Source: Candidatus Pantoea floridensis (GTDB lineage: Bacteria; Pseudomonadota; Gammaproteobacteria; Enterobacterales; Enterobacteriaceae). Taken from it: DNA of 64,000 nucleotides. Every line of letters begins with the position of its first letter. Position 1 is the stretch's first letter. A program made the position numbers and the translations under genes. The notes beneath the pieces are model-generated. The model saw only the letters and a list, made by a program, of their open reading frames with translations. It made no database searches and had not been told where the DNA came from. The stretch lies in the NCBI RefSeq assembly GCF_900215435.1, contig NZ_OCMY01000001.1, positions 1,054,001 through 1,118,000 on the forward strand. The letters run 5' to 3'. Below, piece after piece: positions 20,118 through 30,023 of this stretch.

Positions 20118-20912
20118 TCAGTACACGAAACTGACGGGCGCGCCGCCCTGCGGATGAGGCAAAATCCCCATCGGAATACCGTAGATGTTGCCCAGCACAT
20201 CAGCCTGCATGATCACTTCGGGGCCGCCTGCGGCAATCACTTCACCGCCACGCAGCGCCACTAAACGATCGCAATAGCGTGCCGCCATGTTGAGATCGTG
20301 CAGTACCGCAATCACCGTTAGCCCGCGCTCGCGGCTGAGTCGTTGGATCAGCGCCAGCACATCAACCTGATGGGCGATATCCAGCGCTGACGTGGGTTCA
20401 TCCAGCAGCAGACAGCGGCTGTTTTGCGCCACCAGCATCGCCAGCCACGCGCGCTGCCGCTCGCCGCCGGAAAGGCTATCCACCAGACGTCCGGCAAAGG
20501 GTTTTAATCCCACCAGCGTAATCGCTTCGTCCACCCGATCGCGATCTTCCTGACCATAACGCCCCAGCGCGCCGTGCCACGGATAACGGCCAATCGCCAC
20601 CAGTTCACGCACCGTCATCCCCTCTGCCGCTGGCAGCTGCTGCGGCAGATACGCGACCTGGCGCGCAAAATCTTTACTGCCCCAGTTTTCCACCGCATCT
20701 TCATTCAGCAGTACACGCCCTTCACTCGCCGCATGGTGACGGCCGAGCATTTTCAGCAGCGTAGATTTGCCGGAGCCGTTGTGACCGATCAGCGCCGTGA
20801 CTTTGCCGGGCGCAAAGGTGAGAGACAGCGGATGAAGGAGCGTGCGGCCAGGCACCCGAAAACTAACGTTATCGAGCCTGAAAGTGGTTTCTGCGTGATG
20901 CGGATGCTGCAT
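20118..20912 (-). CDS. fhuC: Ferric-hydroxamate ABC transporter ATP-binding protein FhuC
   Basis: Cytoplasmic ATPase that drives FhuB. 264 residues (E. coli 265) with Walker A GHNGSGKST, signature LSGGERQRAW, Walker B RCLLLDEPTSALD and the H-loop VLHDLN. The ATG follows AGGGATTATC. A double-hairpin repeat lies in the 88-base gap between fhuA and fhuC and may affect the stability of the outer-membrane-receptor part of the message. Confidence 0.96.
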   Translation of the reverse strand: MQHPHHAETTFRLDNVSFRVPGRTLLHPLSLTFAPGKVTALIGHNGSGKSTLLKMLGRHHAASEGRVLLNEDAVENWGSKDFARQVAYLPQQLPAAEGMTVRELVAIGRYPWHGALGRYGQEDRDRVDEAITLVGLKPFAGRLVDSLSGGERQRAWLAMLVAQNSRCLLLDEPTSALDIAHQVDVLALIQRLSRERGLTVIAVLHDLNMAARYCDRLVALRGGEVIAAGGPEVIMQADVLGNIYGIPMGILPHPQGGAPVSFVY

Positions 20913-20934
20913 GATAATCCCTGGTTAATGGGCA

Positions 20935-20995
20935 TTGTAAGGTCGCCATTAATGGCGGCCAGAAACTCAGGTGCGCATAAATGCGCACCCTACAA
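20935..20995. repeat. Double-hairpin intergenic repeat, copy 1
   Basis: TTGTAA, hairpin GGTCGCCATTAATGGCGGCC (20941-20960), nine-base spacer, hairpin GGTGCGCATAAATGCGCACC (20970-20989), CTACAA. The outer TTGTA and TACAA ends are inverted repeats of one another. Related copies occur at 46927-46982 and 51811-51861. I believe such sequences are common in Pantoea genomes, but that needs a search. Confidence 0.8.
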
Positions 20996-21000
20996 ACGCG

Positions 21001-23217
21001 TTAGAAGCGGAAAGTCGCGGTTCCGACAATCTGCCGCTCAGCGCCCCAATAGCAGGCGTATTCGCGGTAGCAGCTGGCAACGTATTCACGATCGAATAGG
21101 TTATTCACGTTCACGCCGATGGTTGATCCCGGCATGCCAAAGCGTGCGAGATCGTATTTCAGCGCAGCATCAACGGTGGTGTAACCGGCTACGTCGAAGT
21201 TTTGGTTAACGTTAGCCGCGTCATTGGGGCTGTAGATACCTTTACTTTCACCGACATAACGCACGCCTGCGCCCACCGTTACGCCTGAAAGCGCCGTTTC
21301 ATGGAAGGTGTAATCGGTCCACAGCGATGCCATATGCTTCGGCACCTGATTTGGCGTTTTGCCCTTCAGGTTGGTGTCTTCGGTATACTCCGCATCGGTG
21401 TAGGTATAAGACGCCGTCATGTTGATATTGGCATTCAGAGCCGCTTTAGCTTCCAGCTCAACGCCGCGTGAGCGAATTTCACCACTCTGAATACTGGCAA
21501 ACGGGTGGTTAACCGTATCCGGATCGGCCGTCAGATTCTTGGTCTTCGTCAGTTGATAAACCGCAGCCGTGAGGACAACAGGGCGATCTTTTGGTACGTA
21601 TTTCACGCCCGCTTCATACTGTTTAGCACGGGAAGGATCAAATGCCAGGCCATCCCAGGTTGAACCCGAGTTTGGAATGAAGGCTTCGCTATAGCTGAAG
21701 TACGGCGCGATCCCATTATCGAACACGTAGTTCAGGCCACCGCGCCAGGTGAAGGCCTGATCGTTCTGGCGATCGACCTTATCCGTCACACGATCGTAAA
21801 CCGAGTTCATGGCGTAATCGTAGCGTCCGCCCAGGGTTAACACCCAACGGTTCCATTCCATCTGATCCTGCGCGTACAAGCCGGTTTGGCGCTGCTTGTT
21901 AAGATGCTGATACGGATCATCAAACGGCGTTACGCTATCGTCGCCATAGTGTGGATTGACTGCACTCAGCGGTGATGCGGTACCAAACTGCGCATCAATG
22001 TCGTTGCGGGTTCGCTGGAAATCAACACCCAGCAGCAGTGTATGATCAACCTGGCCCGTCGCAAATTTGGCTTGCGCCTGGTTATCCACCGCAAACTGAT
22101 TCAGCTTTTCATTGGAAACGGCAGAGCCGCGAATGATCTCTAAAGTGTCCGGATTAAAGTTGCTGCCATAAATACTGCGATAATCGGTACGCAGATCGGC
22201 ATAGCGCAGATTCTGCCGCACCGTCCAGGTATCGTTGAAGCTGTGCTCAAAGTTGTAGCCCACCATCTTGGTGTTACGCGAGATCTTGTTGCTGTCTTCG
22301 CCTTCATCAAAGTTGGTCGGCAATTTGTATTCGCTGCCATCAGGACGTTTAATGCCTACAACGGTTCCCTGACGCGGCAGCCAACCGTAATAGCCGGTTT
22401 CCGGTTCGTTCTGGAAATAGGTCAGCAGATCGAAACGGGTATTTTCATCTGGACGCCAGCTGAATGATGGCGCAATGGTATAGCGCTTCTCTTTGTTCAT
22501 ATCTTGCTGGGCGTCAGCGCTATGCGCCAGACCGGTGAGGCGATAACTGTACACGCCGTCATCATCAATCGAGCCGCCGAAGTCGAAACCGGTGGAGAAG
22601 AGGTTGTCAGTGCCCATTTGGAACTGCACTTCACGCAGCGTCTCCTGCGTTGGACGTTTGCTCACCAGCGATACAACGCCGCCTGGATTGCTCTTGCCAT
22701 ACAGCACCGAAACCGGACCGCGCAGCAGTTCGGCGCGTTCCAGGAAATAGGGATCGATCGCAAACTCTGAGTAGTTATCACCCTGCAGTTTCAGGCCATC
22801 AAGATATTGGTTGGTATTCGTTTCGCTGAAACCACGAATCGACAGGGCATCAATGACATTGGAACTGCCGCGGTTGCCGGTCAACACGCCAGGCGTATAG
22901 TTGAAAGCCCCTTTCACGCTGGTGACGTTTTTCATCGCCATCTCTTCCTGCGTGACCACAGAGATCGACTGCGGGGTCTTCTCAATCGGAGTATCGGTTT
23001 TAGTACCGGTAGCGCTACGCTTGGCGGCGATGGTAGGTGACGGCCCCCACGCGCTCTCCTGCGCAACGGCACTGCCGCCATCCGCGCTGACAACGACAGT
23101 ATCTTCTGCCAGCGCCTGCGCGCTGAGCGTGCCCAGAGTCAATGAAATAAGCCAGGCCAGCGGTCGACGGGGTGAACTCGGGCGTAAAAAACAAGGATTA
23201 GTGCTTCGCGTATTCAT
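21001..23217 (-). CDS. fhuA: Ferrichrome outer-membrane receptor FhuA
   Basis: TonB-dependent receptor for ferrichrome, and in E. coli also for several phages and colicin M. 738 residues (E. coli 747). Long signal peptide ending SAQALA, then the TonB box region EDTVVVSA, the plug domain (PQSISVVTQEEMAMKNVTSV, PVSVLYGKSNPGG) and a 22-strand barrel ending in TATFRF with C-terminal Phe. The NNLFDREYVASCYREYACYWG block near the end matches FhuA closely. The barrel loop around residues 325-345 lacks the cysteine pair seen in the E. coli loop L4 region and is shorter. It is first in the fhuACDB operon with a Fur box upstream. Confidence 0.95.
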   Translation of the reverse strand: MNTRSTNPCFLRPSSPRRPLAWLISLTLGTLSAQALAEDTVVVSADGGSAVAQESAWGPSPTIAAKRSATGTKTDTPIEKTPQSISVVTQEEMAMKNVTSVKGAFNYTPGVLTGNRGSSNVIDALSIRGFSETNTNQYLDGLKLQGDNYSEFAIDPYFLERAELLRGPVSVLYGKSNPGGVVSLVSKRPTQETLREVQFQMGTDNLFSTGFDFGGSIDDDGVYSYRLTGLAHSADAQQDMNKEKRYTIAPSFSWRPDENTRFDLLTYFQNEPETGYYGWLPRQGTVVGIKRPDGSEYKLPTNFDEGEDSNKISRNTKMVGYNFEHSFNDTWTVRQNLRYADLRTDYRSIYGSNFNPDTLEIIRGSAVSNEKLNQFAVDNQAQAKFATGQVDHTLLLGVDFQRTRNDIDAQFGTASPLSAVNPHYGDDSVTPFDDPYQHLNKQRQTGLYAQDQMEWNRWVLTLGGRYDYAMNSVYDRVTDKVDRQNDQAFTWRGGLNYVFDNGIAPYFSYSEAFIPNSGSTWDGLAFDPSRAKQYEAGVKYVPKDRPVVLTAAVYQLTKTKNLTADPDTVNHPFASIQSGEIRSRGVELEAKAALNANINMTASYTYTDAEYTEDTNLKGKTPNQVPKHMASLWTDYTFHETALSGVTVGAGVRYVGESKGIYSPNDAANVNQNFDVAGYTTVDAALKYDLARFGMPGSTIGVNVNNLFDREYVASCYREYACYWGAERQIVGTATFRF

Positions 23218-23258
23218 AAGTGAGATCTCTCGAAAAAAGTCGATGCAGGCGAATACAA

Positions 23259-23277
23259 ACGAGAATGATTATTATGA
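23259..23277 (-). promoter_or_regulatory. Fur box upstream of fhuA
   Basis: ACGAGAATGATTATTATGA lies 42 bases before the fhuA start and matches the 19-bp Fur consensus (GATAATGATAATCATTATC) at most positions. It predicts repression of fhuACDB when iron is sufficient. Confidence 0.75.
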
Positions 23278-23392
23278 CGCACGGATAATAGGCGAAATAC
23301 GCCAATATTCGCAACTTGTAATGGCTTATTGCGCGGGGTTAGCGACCAGATCGCGCATATCCATGATCGCGATTAACAAAGTTGCAGGCATG

Positions 23393-23414
23393 AAAAAAGG
23401 GCGCCGTAGCGCCC
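23393..23414 (-). terminator. Terminator after mrcB
   Basis: On the minus strand GGGCGC, TACG loop, GCGCCC, followed by TTTTTT. It begins 17 bases past the mrcB stop. The remaining bases up to fhuA hold the fhuA promoter. Confidence 0.85.
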
Positions 23415-23431
23415 TCTGTTTTCTCAGCATG

Positions 23432-25987
23432 CTATTTGCTGCCGAACATATCCTTAATCCAGCCAGCCACGCCGTCTGAATCTTTCTGCTCGTTTTGCGG
23501 CTGCTGCTGTTGCTGCTGCTGTTGCTGTTGCTGCTGCTGTTCTTGCTGCTGCAACTGCTGCTGCTGTTGCTGCACCTGCTCTTGCTGCTGCTGACACAGC
23601 GCATTCGGATCCAGCGACCACACCGGCAGAGAACGCCATGTGCTGCTGCCGCTACCACAGATAAAGTTACCGGCAGAATCGACGTTCATCTGCGTGATAT
23701 CTTCCGGTGGCGTCAGCACCAGCGGCATCGGCGCCTGATTATCGAGATAGCGGCGATAGAGTTGCATCGCCCCGCTCGCACCGTACAGCTTCGATGTCTG
23801 GTTGTTGTCGCGGCCCACCCAGGTAATCGCCACCTCTTTGCCATCAACACCGGCGAACCAGCTGTCGATCAGGTCATTGGTGGTACCGGTTTTGCCGGCC
23901 AGATGGGCATTCGGGTAACGCGCACCCAGCGCACGCGCGGTACCATGATCTGCCACCTGCTGCATGGTGTAGAGCGTGAGATAAGCGGCCTGCGCCGGCT
24001 CCACGCGCTGCGCCTGCGGGTAGCTCTGATACAGCACGGTACCATCTTCAGCAATCACCGAGCGCACAGCCGAAAGCTCCGCGCGGTTCCCTCCACTGGC
24101 AATCGACTGGAACGCCTGCGCCACTTCAATCGGCGTCAGGTTCAATGCCCCCAGCAGCATGGACGGCACCGGATGCAGCTGATCTTTCGGCACGCCCAGC
24201 TTGGTCCAGGTATCCACGACCGCATCCAGACCCAACGTCATACCAAGGTTAACCGTCGGTACGTTCATCGAGTTGGTTAATGCATCCACCAGCATCACTT
24301 TGCCGCTGAAGCGACGATCGTCATTCATCGGTTTCCAGATGGTGCCGTTCGGCTGTTTCAGCGCAATCGGCTCATCAGCGATCCAACTGTTAAGGCGATA
24401 GCTGTTCGGCTGGCTCAGTGCGGTTAAATAGGTAGCCGGTTTCGCCAGCGAACCAATTGAACGACGCGCCTGCAGCGCACGGTTATAACCGGCAAACTGC
24501 GGATCGGCACCGCCTACCATGGCGCGCACTTCACCGCTAAAGCGGTCAACCACCACCATCGCGGTTTCCAGATCCTTCAGGCCACGCTGTTTTTTCAGCG
24601 TTGGAATCCCTTCCACCACCGCTTTCTCGGCCGCATCCTGTGAAATCGCATCCAGCGTGGTGAAAATTTTCACGCCAGAGAGATCTTTCATTTTGTCGCC
24701 GAGCTTAGCCTGCAGCTCATTCCGCACCATCTGCATAAATGCCGGCTGCGGCGTGATGACACCGCCTTTCGGCTGCACGCCAAGCGGACGCGCCGACAGC
24801 ATGTCGTAAAGCTCCTGATCGATGACGTTCTGCTGCTGCAGCAGACGCAACACCAGATTACGTCGCTCCAGTGCCAGTTTCGGATTACGCCACGGGTTAT
24901 ACAGCGACGCGCCTTTCACCATGCCGACCAGCATCGCCTGCTGATCGAGGCTCAGCTCATCCACCGGACGACCAAAGTAGTACAAACTCGCCAGCGGGAA
25001 GCCGCGGATCTGATCGTTACCGGTCTGGCCGAGATACACCTCGTTGAGGTAGAGCTCGAGGATGCGATCTTTGCTGTAGCGCGCATCCATGATCACCGCC
25101 ATGTAGGCTTCACGCGCTTTACGCCACAGCGAACGCTCGTTGGTGAGGAACAGGTTTTTTACCAGCTGCTGCGTCAGCGTACTGCCGCCCTGCACCGCTT
25201 TACCGGCAGTCAGGTTGGCGAGGAACGCGCGACCAATCGAGTACGGGCTAATGCCATCATGCTCGTAGAAGTGGCGGTCTTCGGTGGCGATCAACGTGCT
25301 GACCAACAGGTCCGGGAAACCGGCGCGTGGCACGAAGAGACGTTGTTCACCGTTTGGCGACTGCAGCATGGTGATCAGACGCGGATCGAGGCGGAAAAAG
25401 CCAAAATCGCGGCCGGTGTCGAGGTTTTTAATCTCGCTCAGCTCATTTTTGCTAAACGTCAGACGGGCGTTAATCTGCCCTTCTTTGCTGTCCGGGAAAT
25501 CAAACGGACGACGCAGCAGATCAATGGTGTTGCCCTTAACGCTGAACTCACCCGGACGCGTGATGCGCGACACTTCGCGATACTGCGTGCCTTCCAGCAG
25601 CGCAATCATCTCTTTTTTGTCGTAGGACATGCCCGGTTCAAGGCTCACCATGCGACCATAAACGGCCGCGGGCAGTTGCCACACTTTGCCGTCGATGCGA
25701 CTGCGAATTTCCGAGTCGAGATAGACGCCCCAGGCGGCCATCACCACAACAAACACCAGGAAGAGTTTAATCAACCAGCCTAACCAACGACGTTTGCCGC
25801 GTGGCGGTCGTTTTCCTTTACCTTTACCTTTTGGTGGCACTGGTCCACTCTCCTCATCTTCTTCGTCAAAATCGTCCTGATCGATATCATCATCCAGCTC
25901 CCTGCGGCGACCCCGACGCGCAGTACTGCGCGGTGGCTTTGGCGTTTTTCCTTTACGCCCAATAGGTTCGCGATCGTTCCCAGACAT
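23432..25987 (-). CDS. mrcB: Penicillin-binding protein 1B (class A PBP)
   Basis: Bifunctional peptidoglycan polymerase and transpeptidase in the inner membrane. 851 residues (E. coli 844). Order: a long charged cytoplasmic tail ([20 protein letters not shown]), one membrane segment ([20 protein letters not shown], about 68-87), UB2H domain, glycosyltransferase domain with catalytic Glu in [14 protein letters not shown] and [15 protein letters not shown], transpeptidase with SIGSLAKP (serine nucleophile), SMN and KTGTT. The C-terminus is unusual: 27 of 31 residues are glutamine before [21 protein letters not shown]. coli also has a Gln-rich tail and the same last 15 residues, but a less pure one. 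It is convergent with nothing; fhuA lies downstream on the same strand. Confidence 0.97.
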   Translation of the reverse strand: MSGNDREPIGRKGKTPKPPRSTARRGRRRELDDDIDQDDFDEEDEESGPVPPKGKGKGKRPPRGKRRWLGWLIKLFLVFVVVMAAWGVYLDSEIRSRIDGKVWQLPAAVYGRMVSLEPGMSYDKKEMIALLEGTQYREVSRITRPGEFSVKGNTIDLLRRPFDFPDSKEGQINARLTFSKNELSEIKNLDTGRDFGFFRLDPRLITMLQSPNGEQRLFVPRAGFPDLLVSTLIATEDRHFYEHDGISPYSIGRAFLANLTAGKAVQGGSTLTQQLVKNLFLTNERSLWRKAREAYMAVIMDARYSKDRILELYLNEVYLGQTGNDQIRGFPLASLYYFGRPVDELSLDQQAMLVGMVKGASLYNPWRNPKLALERRNLVLRLLQQQNVIDQELYDMLSARPLGVQPKGGVITPQPAFMQMVRNELQAKLGDKMKDLSGVKIFTTLDAISQDAAEKAVVEGIPTLKKQRGLKDLETAMVVVDRFSGEVRAMVGGADPQFAGYNRALQARRSIGSLAKPATYLTALSQPNSYRLNSWIADEPIALKQPNGTIWKPMNDDRRFSGKVMLVDALTNSMNVPTVNLGMTLGLDAVVDTWTKLGVPKDQLHPVPSMLLGALNLTPIEVAQAFQSIASGGNRAELSAVRSVIAEDGTVLYQSYPQAQRVEPAQAAYLTLYTMQQVADHGTARALGARYPNAHLAGKTGTTNDLIDSWFAGVDGKEVAITWVGRDNNQTSKLYGASGAMQLYRRYLDNQAPMPLVLTPPEDITQMNVDSAGNFICGSGSSTWRSLPVWSLDPNALCQQQQEQVQQQQQQLQQQEQQQQQQQQQQQQQPQNEQKDSDGVAGWIKDMFGSK
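23501..23593 (-). repeat. CAG/CAA trinucleotide repeat in mrcB
   Basis: Thirty-one codons, 27 of them CAG or CAA, interrupted by two Glu, one Leu and one Val. The longest uninterrupted run is 13 glutamine codons (23501-23539). Trinucleotide runs of this length can change size by slippage without breaking the frame. Confidence 0.9.
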
Positions 25988-26085
25988 GCTTTTATTCTCC
26001 AGGCATTGCTACGGCGGCGGCCGTTACTCTAACTGCTTTCTCGTGCTGCGCATGGCAGAACCCTCTGAATTCGATCCAAAGCGTT

Positions 26086-28521
26086 TCACGATGAAAATTT
26101 CTTGGTCCGCCTTGTGGGTAAGGCGTTCGCCGGATCGTCCGGCCACGGATGCTTCGGATAGCGCCCTTTCATCTCTTTCTGCACGTCCAGATAGGCACCG
26201 CGCCAGAAGGCTGCCAGATCGCGGGTGATCTGTAGCGGACGGTGTGCAGGTGAGAGCAGCTCCAACACCAGCGGTATGCGGCCATCCGCCACCGCCGGAT
26301 TCTGCGCTTCGCCAAACATCTCCTGCATCCGCACCGCCAGCGCAGGTGGCTTCTCAGCATCGTAGCGGATCGGCAGGCGGCTTCCGGTCGGCACAGTGTA
26401 ATGAGTTGGCAGCACACTATCCAGCCGCTGGCGCTGTGACCATGTCAGCAAATGTAATAATGCGCTGACAAGGTTGATGCCCTGCAATCCTTTCAAATCG
26501 CGCACCGTGCTCATCTCTGGTAATAACCAGCTTTCCAGCGTATCGAGCAAGCTGTCATCGTCCAGCTGCGGCCACGCCTCTTCCGGCAGCCACTGCGCTG
26601 CACACTGCACCCGCAAGCGTAGCTGTTCGGACTCCGGTTGCCAGCCCAGTACCGCTAAGCCTTTTTCACGGATCCAGCGCAGCATCGCCGGATGCAATAT
26701 TTCGGCTTCCGGACGCGCCTGCGGCTGCGCTTTTAGCACCAGCGCACCGATGAGTTCGCGTTTCCAGGCGCGTAACGTGCCTTTCTCCTCATCCCACTCC
26801 ACGTCGGTGCGTTGCTCAATCAGCGTTGGGCACTCGCGGCTTAGCGCGTCGATGTTCACCGGCAGCGCCAGCAGCATGCGCGCATCCGCCGCGCTCGCGC
26901 CCTGCAACAGCACCGGCGCGATCAGCCATTCATAGCGGCTCAACCCATCCTGCTCGTTGAGCATTGCGCCAATGCCGTTCGCCAGCTGATAGCGCGCGCT
27001 GTCGCCACGGCGCTGCGCCAGACGATCGGCAAAACCAGCAGCCAGCAGTTGCGGAAACAGATCGGGATTGATGTTGCCGCCGCTGGCGTTAAGGCGTTTT
27101 TGCCACTGACGCGCACGGCGTTGCCAATGCGATTGCGGATGGTTGAGCGCATCGCGCAGATCGACGCTGCTGCTGCGCGGGGGATCTTCCAGAATCGCCA
27201 CCAGCAGCGCGGCGCTGGCAATGGCGTTGTTGTCTTGCCCGGCAGCAACCAGAATGGCACTCAGACGCGGATCGCTACCCAGCGCAGCCATTTTGCGACC
27301 GCGCGCGTTGAGCTGGTGATTTTTCAGCGCGCCTAAGCGGGTTAATTGTTCGCACGCTGCGCGCAAATTACGCGGCGGTGGTGCGTCGAGCCAGCTGAGC
27401 TGCGCCGCCTCCTGGCAGCCCCATTGCAGCAAGTCGATCTGCAGCGACGTCAGATCGCTGTTAAGGATCTCCGGTTCGCTCTGCGCCGCGGCACGCAGTG
27501 CCTGTTCCTGCGGCAGTAAATGCAGGCAGATTCCGGGTTCAAGACGTCCGGCGCGACCGGCGCGCTGCGTCATCGACGCCTGGCTGATGCGCTGCGTTTG
27601 CAGCCGCGTTACGCCGCTGCGCACATCAAACTGCGCCGAGCGTTCCAGCGCGCTGTCGACCACCAGGCGAATGCCCTCGATGGTCAAACTGGTTTCCGCA
27701 ATGTTGGTCGCCAGCACCACTTTGCGACGCCCCGCCGGTGACGGTAAAATCGCCCGCCGCTGGGCATCCAGCGATAACGCGCCATATAAAGGTGCCAGAT
27801 CCACCTCTTCACTGACGCGCGCTTCCAGCTCGCGCTTCACCCGCTCAATCTCTGCCACGCCGGGTAAGAACAGCAGCAGCGAACCGGCTTCTTCGCGCAG
27901 TAGCTGCGCCACTTCGCGCGCTACCGCTTCTTCAAAACGTTGCTGGCTATTAAGCGAGGCATAACGGCGTGTGACCGGGAAGCTGCGGCCTTCCGACACA
28001 ATAAAGGGCGCGTCCGGCAGCAGCTGACGCAAACGCTGGTTATCGAGCGTCGCTGACATTAGCAAGATCTTCAGATCGTCGCGCAGCCCCTGCTGCACAT
28101 CGAGCAGCAGCGCCAGCGCTAAATCCGCTTGCAAACTGCGCTCGTGGAATTCGTCGAGGATCACCAGCGACACGCCTTCCAGCATCGGATCGTGCTGCAG
28201 CATGCGCGTCAGAATGCCTTCCGTCACCACTTCCAGTCGGGTAGTGGCGCCGCAACAGCTTTCACCGCGCATGCGATAGCCGACAGTCCCGCCTGGCTGC
28301 TCGTCGAGCAGCTCTGCCAGACGCTGTGCCACGTTGCGTGCAGCTAACCGACGCGGTTCCAGCATGATGATGCGGCCCGGTAATTGACCGTGTTGCAGCA
28401 GCTGTAACGGCAGCCAGGTGGATTTACCTGCGCCCGTTGGCGCCGCCAGCAGCACCTGTGGCGACTGCGCCAGCGCGGCCAGCAATTCGGGCAGCACCTC
28501 GCTTACCGGTAACTCACTCAA
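26086..28521 (-). CDS. hrpB: ATP-dependent RNA helicase HrpB
   Basis: DEAH-box helicase of the bacterial HrpA/HrpB group; its target RNA is poorly known. 811 residues with the start proposed here (E. coli 809). Motifs: I APTGAGKSTWLP, II LDEFHERSLQADLA (DEFH box), III SATLD, V LATNIAETSLT, VI SQASMTQRAGRAGRLEPG; the C-terminal domain ends MKGRYPKHPWPDDPANALPTR. An ATG at 28560 is open in frame but has no Shine-Dalgarno and overlaps a probable -10 (TACAAT, 28559-28564). TTG at 28519-28521 follows GGGAG by about six bases and gives LSELPVSEVLPELL, aligning with E. coli MSSLPVAAVLPELL. It is divergent from thpR. Confidence 0.93.
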   Translation of the reverse strand: MSELPVSEVLPELLAALAQSPQVLLAAPTGAGKSTWLPLQLLQHGQLPGRIIMLEPRRLAARNVAQRLAELLDEQPGGTVGYRMRGESCCGATTRLEVVTEGILTRMLQHDPMLEGVSLVILDEFHERSLQADLALALLLDVQQGLRDDLKILLMSATLDNQRLRQLLPDAPFIVSEGRSFPVTRRYASLNSQQRFEEAVAREVAQLLREEAGSLLLFLPGVAEIERVKRELEARVSEEVDLAPLYGALSLDAQRRAILPSPAGRRKVVLATNIAETSLTIEGIRLVVDSALERSAQFDVRSGVTRLQTQRISQASMTQRAGRAGRLEPGICLHLLPQEQALRAAAQSEPEILNSDLTSLQIDLLQWGCQEAAQLSWLDAPPPRNLRAACEQLTRLGALKNHQLNARGRKMAALGSDPRLSAILVAAGQDNNAIASAALLVAILEDPPRSSSVDLRDALNHPQSHWQRRARQWQKRLNASGGNINPDLFPQLLAAGFADRLAQRRGDSARYQLANGIGAMLNEQDGLSRYEWLIAPVLLQGASAADARMLLALPVNIDALSRECPTLIEQRTDVEWDEEKGTLRAWKRELIGALVLKAQPQARPEAEILHPAMLRWIREKGLAVLGWQPESEQLRLRVQCAAQWLPEEAWPQLDDDSLLDTLESWLLPEMSTVRDLKGLQGINLVSALLHLLTWSQRQRLDSVLPTHYTVPTGSRLPIRYDAEKPPALAVRMQEMFGEAQNPAVADGRIPLVLELLSPAHRPLQITRDLAAFWRGAYLDVQKEMKGRYPKHPWPDDPANALPTRRTKKFSS

Positions 28522-28596
28522 ACTCAACTCCCAAAATGCCTGTGCTAAGATGGCGCGCATTGTAGCACTCTACGACGTGGATTACCGGAGGCCAAC

Positions 28597-29136
28597 CTGG
28601 CAACGCAACGTCTGTTTTTTGCCCTTGAACTGCCCGCTCCGCTTCAGCAACAGCTGGTGCAGTGGCGTGCAGATAACTTTGCTGCGGAGGCGGGTAAACC
28701 GGTGGCGGCGGCCAATTTGCACCTGACGCTGGCGTTTCTTGGCGAGGTGAGCGATGAGACATCGCGCAAGCTGCAGCGGTTAGCCTCGCGCATCGTGCAA
28801 CCGGGCTTTGCGCTGGATCTGGATGATGCCGGCCACTGGCCGCGTCCCGGCGTGGTGTGGCTAGGTTGCCAGCGTGCGCCGCGCGGTTTATTGCAACTTG
28901 CCAGCCTGCTACGCGCACAGGCCGCACGTCATGGCTGTGCGCAGAGTCCACAGCCTTTTCATCCACACGTCACGCTGCTGCGTCACGCCGCGCATCAGGT
29001 TACGCTGCCGCCGCGCGGCTTTCACTGGCGCGCTGATATCCGCCATTTCGCCTTGTTTGCATCGAACGTTGCTGGCGGGCGCACGCGCTATCAGGCGCTA
29101 GCCCGTTGGCCGCTGCCCTCATCGACAGGAGTATAA
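28597..29136 (+). CDS. thpR: RNA 2',3'-cyclic phosphodiesterase (2H phosphoesterase, formerly LigT)
   Basis: Opens 2',3'-cyclic phosphate ends of RNA and in vitro forms 2',5' linkages. The two HxT motifs of the 2H superfamily are His42-Leu-Thr44 (LHLTLAFLGE) and His124-Val-Thr126 (HPHVTLLR). Homology runs upstream of the first ATG/GTG in frame: QRLFFALELP aligns with the E. coli N-terminus QRLFFAIDLP. The only plausible initiator before it is CTG at 28597, six bases after a strong GGAG, giving 179 residues (E. coli 176). A GTG start at 28657 would delete the first beta strand. Its stop abuts the sfsA ATG. Confidence 0.88.
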   Translation: MATQRLFFALELPAPLQQQLVQWRADNFAAEAGKPVAAANLHLTLAFLGEVSDETSRKLQRLASRIVQPGFALDLDDAGHWPRPGVVWLGCQRAPRGLLQLASLLRAQAARHGCAQSPQPFHPHVTLLRHAAHQVTLPPRGFHWRADIRHFALFASNVAGGRTRYQALARWPLPSSTGV

Positions 29137-29841
29137 ATGCAGTTCGATCCGCCGCTCAGACCCGCCCGCTTAATCGCCCGCTACAAACGTTTTTTAGCCG
29201 ATGTGATAACGCCAGAAGGCGAAACGCTGACCATTCACTGCGCTAACACCGGCGCAATGACCGGCTGCGCCACGCCGGGTGATACCGTGTGGTACTCAAC
29301 CTCCACCAGCGCCACGCGCAAATATCCGCACAGCTGGGAGCTCACCGAGACCCAACAAGGCCACTGGATCTGCGTGAATACCCTGCGCGCTAACCAATTG
29401 GTGCGTGAGGCGCTGACTCTCAATACGATTCCGGAATTATCCGCTTACAGCCATTGCCAGCCTGAAGTGAAATACGGCACGGAAAAAAGCCGAATTGACT
29501 TCCTGCTGCAAGCGGAGGGCCGATCGAACTGCTATATTGAAGTCAAGTCCGTCACCCTTTTACATCTAGGTAAAGGCTACTTTCCGGATGCTGTGACGAC
29601 TCGGGGCCAGAAACATCTGCGCGAACTTAGCACTATCGTGGCAGAAGGCCATCGGGCCGTTTTGTTGTTCGCTGTTTTGCATACGGGGATTGAGGACGTT
29701 TCCCCGGCACGCCATATCGACGTGCAATACGCAGAACTACTGGAACAGGCGCAACGCTGTGGTGTGGAAGTGTTAGCGTACCGTGCTCAGATATCACCTT
29801 TACAGATATTACTTACGCATCCAATTAACGTAGCGTTGTAA
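29137..29841 (+). CDS. sfsA: DNA-binding/sugar fermentation stimulation protein SfsA
   Basis: Conserved 234-residue protein, the E. coli length. It was named for stimulating maltose metabolism when overproduced; it binds DNA and has a restriction-endonuclease-like core. Visible family blocks: [14 protein letters not shown] equivalent ([20 protein letters not shown]), [29 protein letters not shown] and the PD-(D/E)xK-like [10 protein letters not shown] followed by [27 protein letters not shown] precedes the ATG, and there is no gap after thpR, so they are co-transcribed. Confidence 0.95.
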   Translation: MQFDPPLRPARLIARYKRFLADVITPEGETLTIHCANTGAMTGCATPGDTVWYSTSTSATRKYPHSWELTETQQGHWICVNTLRANQLVREALTLNTIPELSAYSHCQPEVKYGTEKSRIDFLLQAEGRSNCYIEVKSVTLLHLGKGYFPDAVTTRGQKHLRELSTIVAEGHRAVLLFAVLHTGIEDVSPARHIDVQYAELLEQAQRCGVEVLAYRAQISPLQILLTHPINVAL

Positions 29842-30023
29842 TATTTATAGCAATTTGCTGTGATAGGAATGTTCTGGGCGAGGCGCTGAATACGCGATTC
29901 TTCAGAGGCTTGTCAAGTAGTGGTCAGGATTAATTGCCAACCTTGATGGCTTCTGCTATTTATAGCGGCCTGTTTTTTTCCCTTTAAGGGAATCGATAGT
30001 GCGTGTTATCCAGGAGAAACAAC

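Noticed and set aside
23495..24280. Leucine-rich plus-strand frame starting opposite the mrcB tail
   Set aside because: The poly-Leu start is the reverse complement of the CAG/CAA repeat, not a membrane protein.
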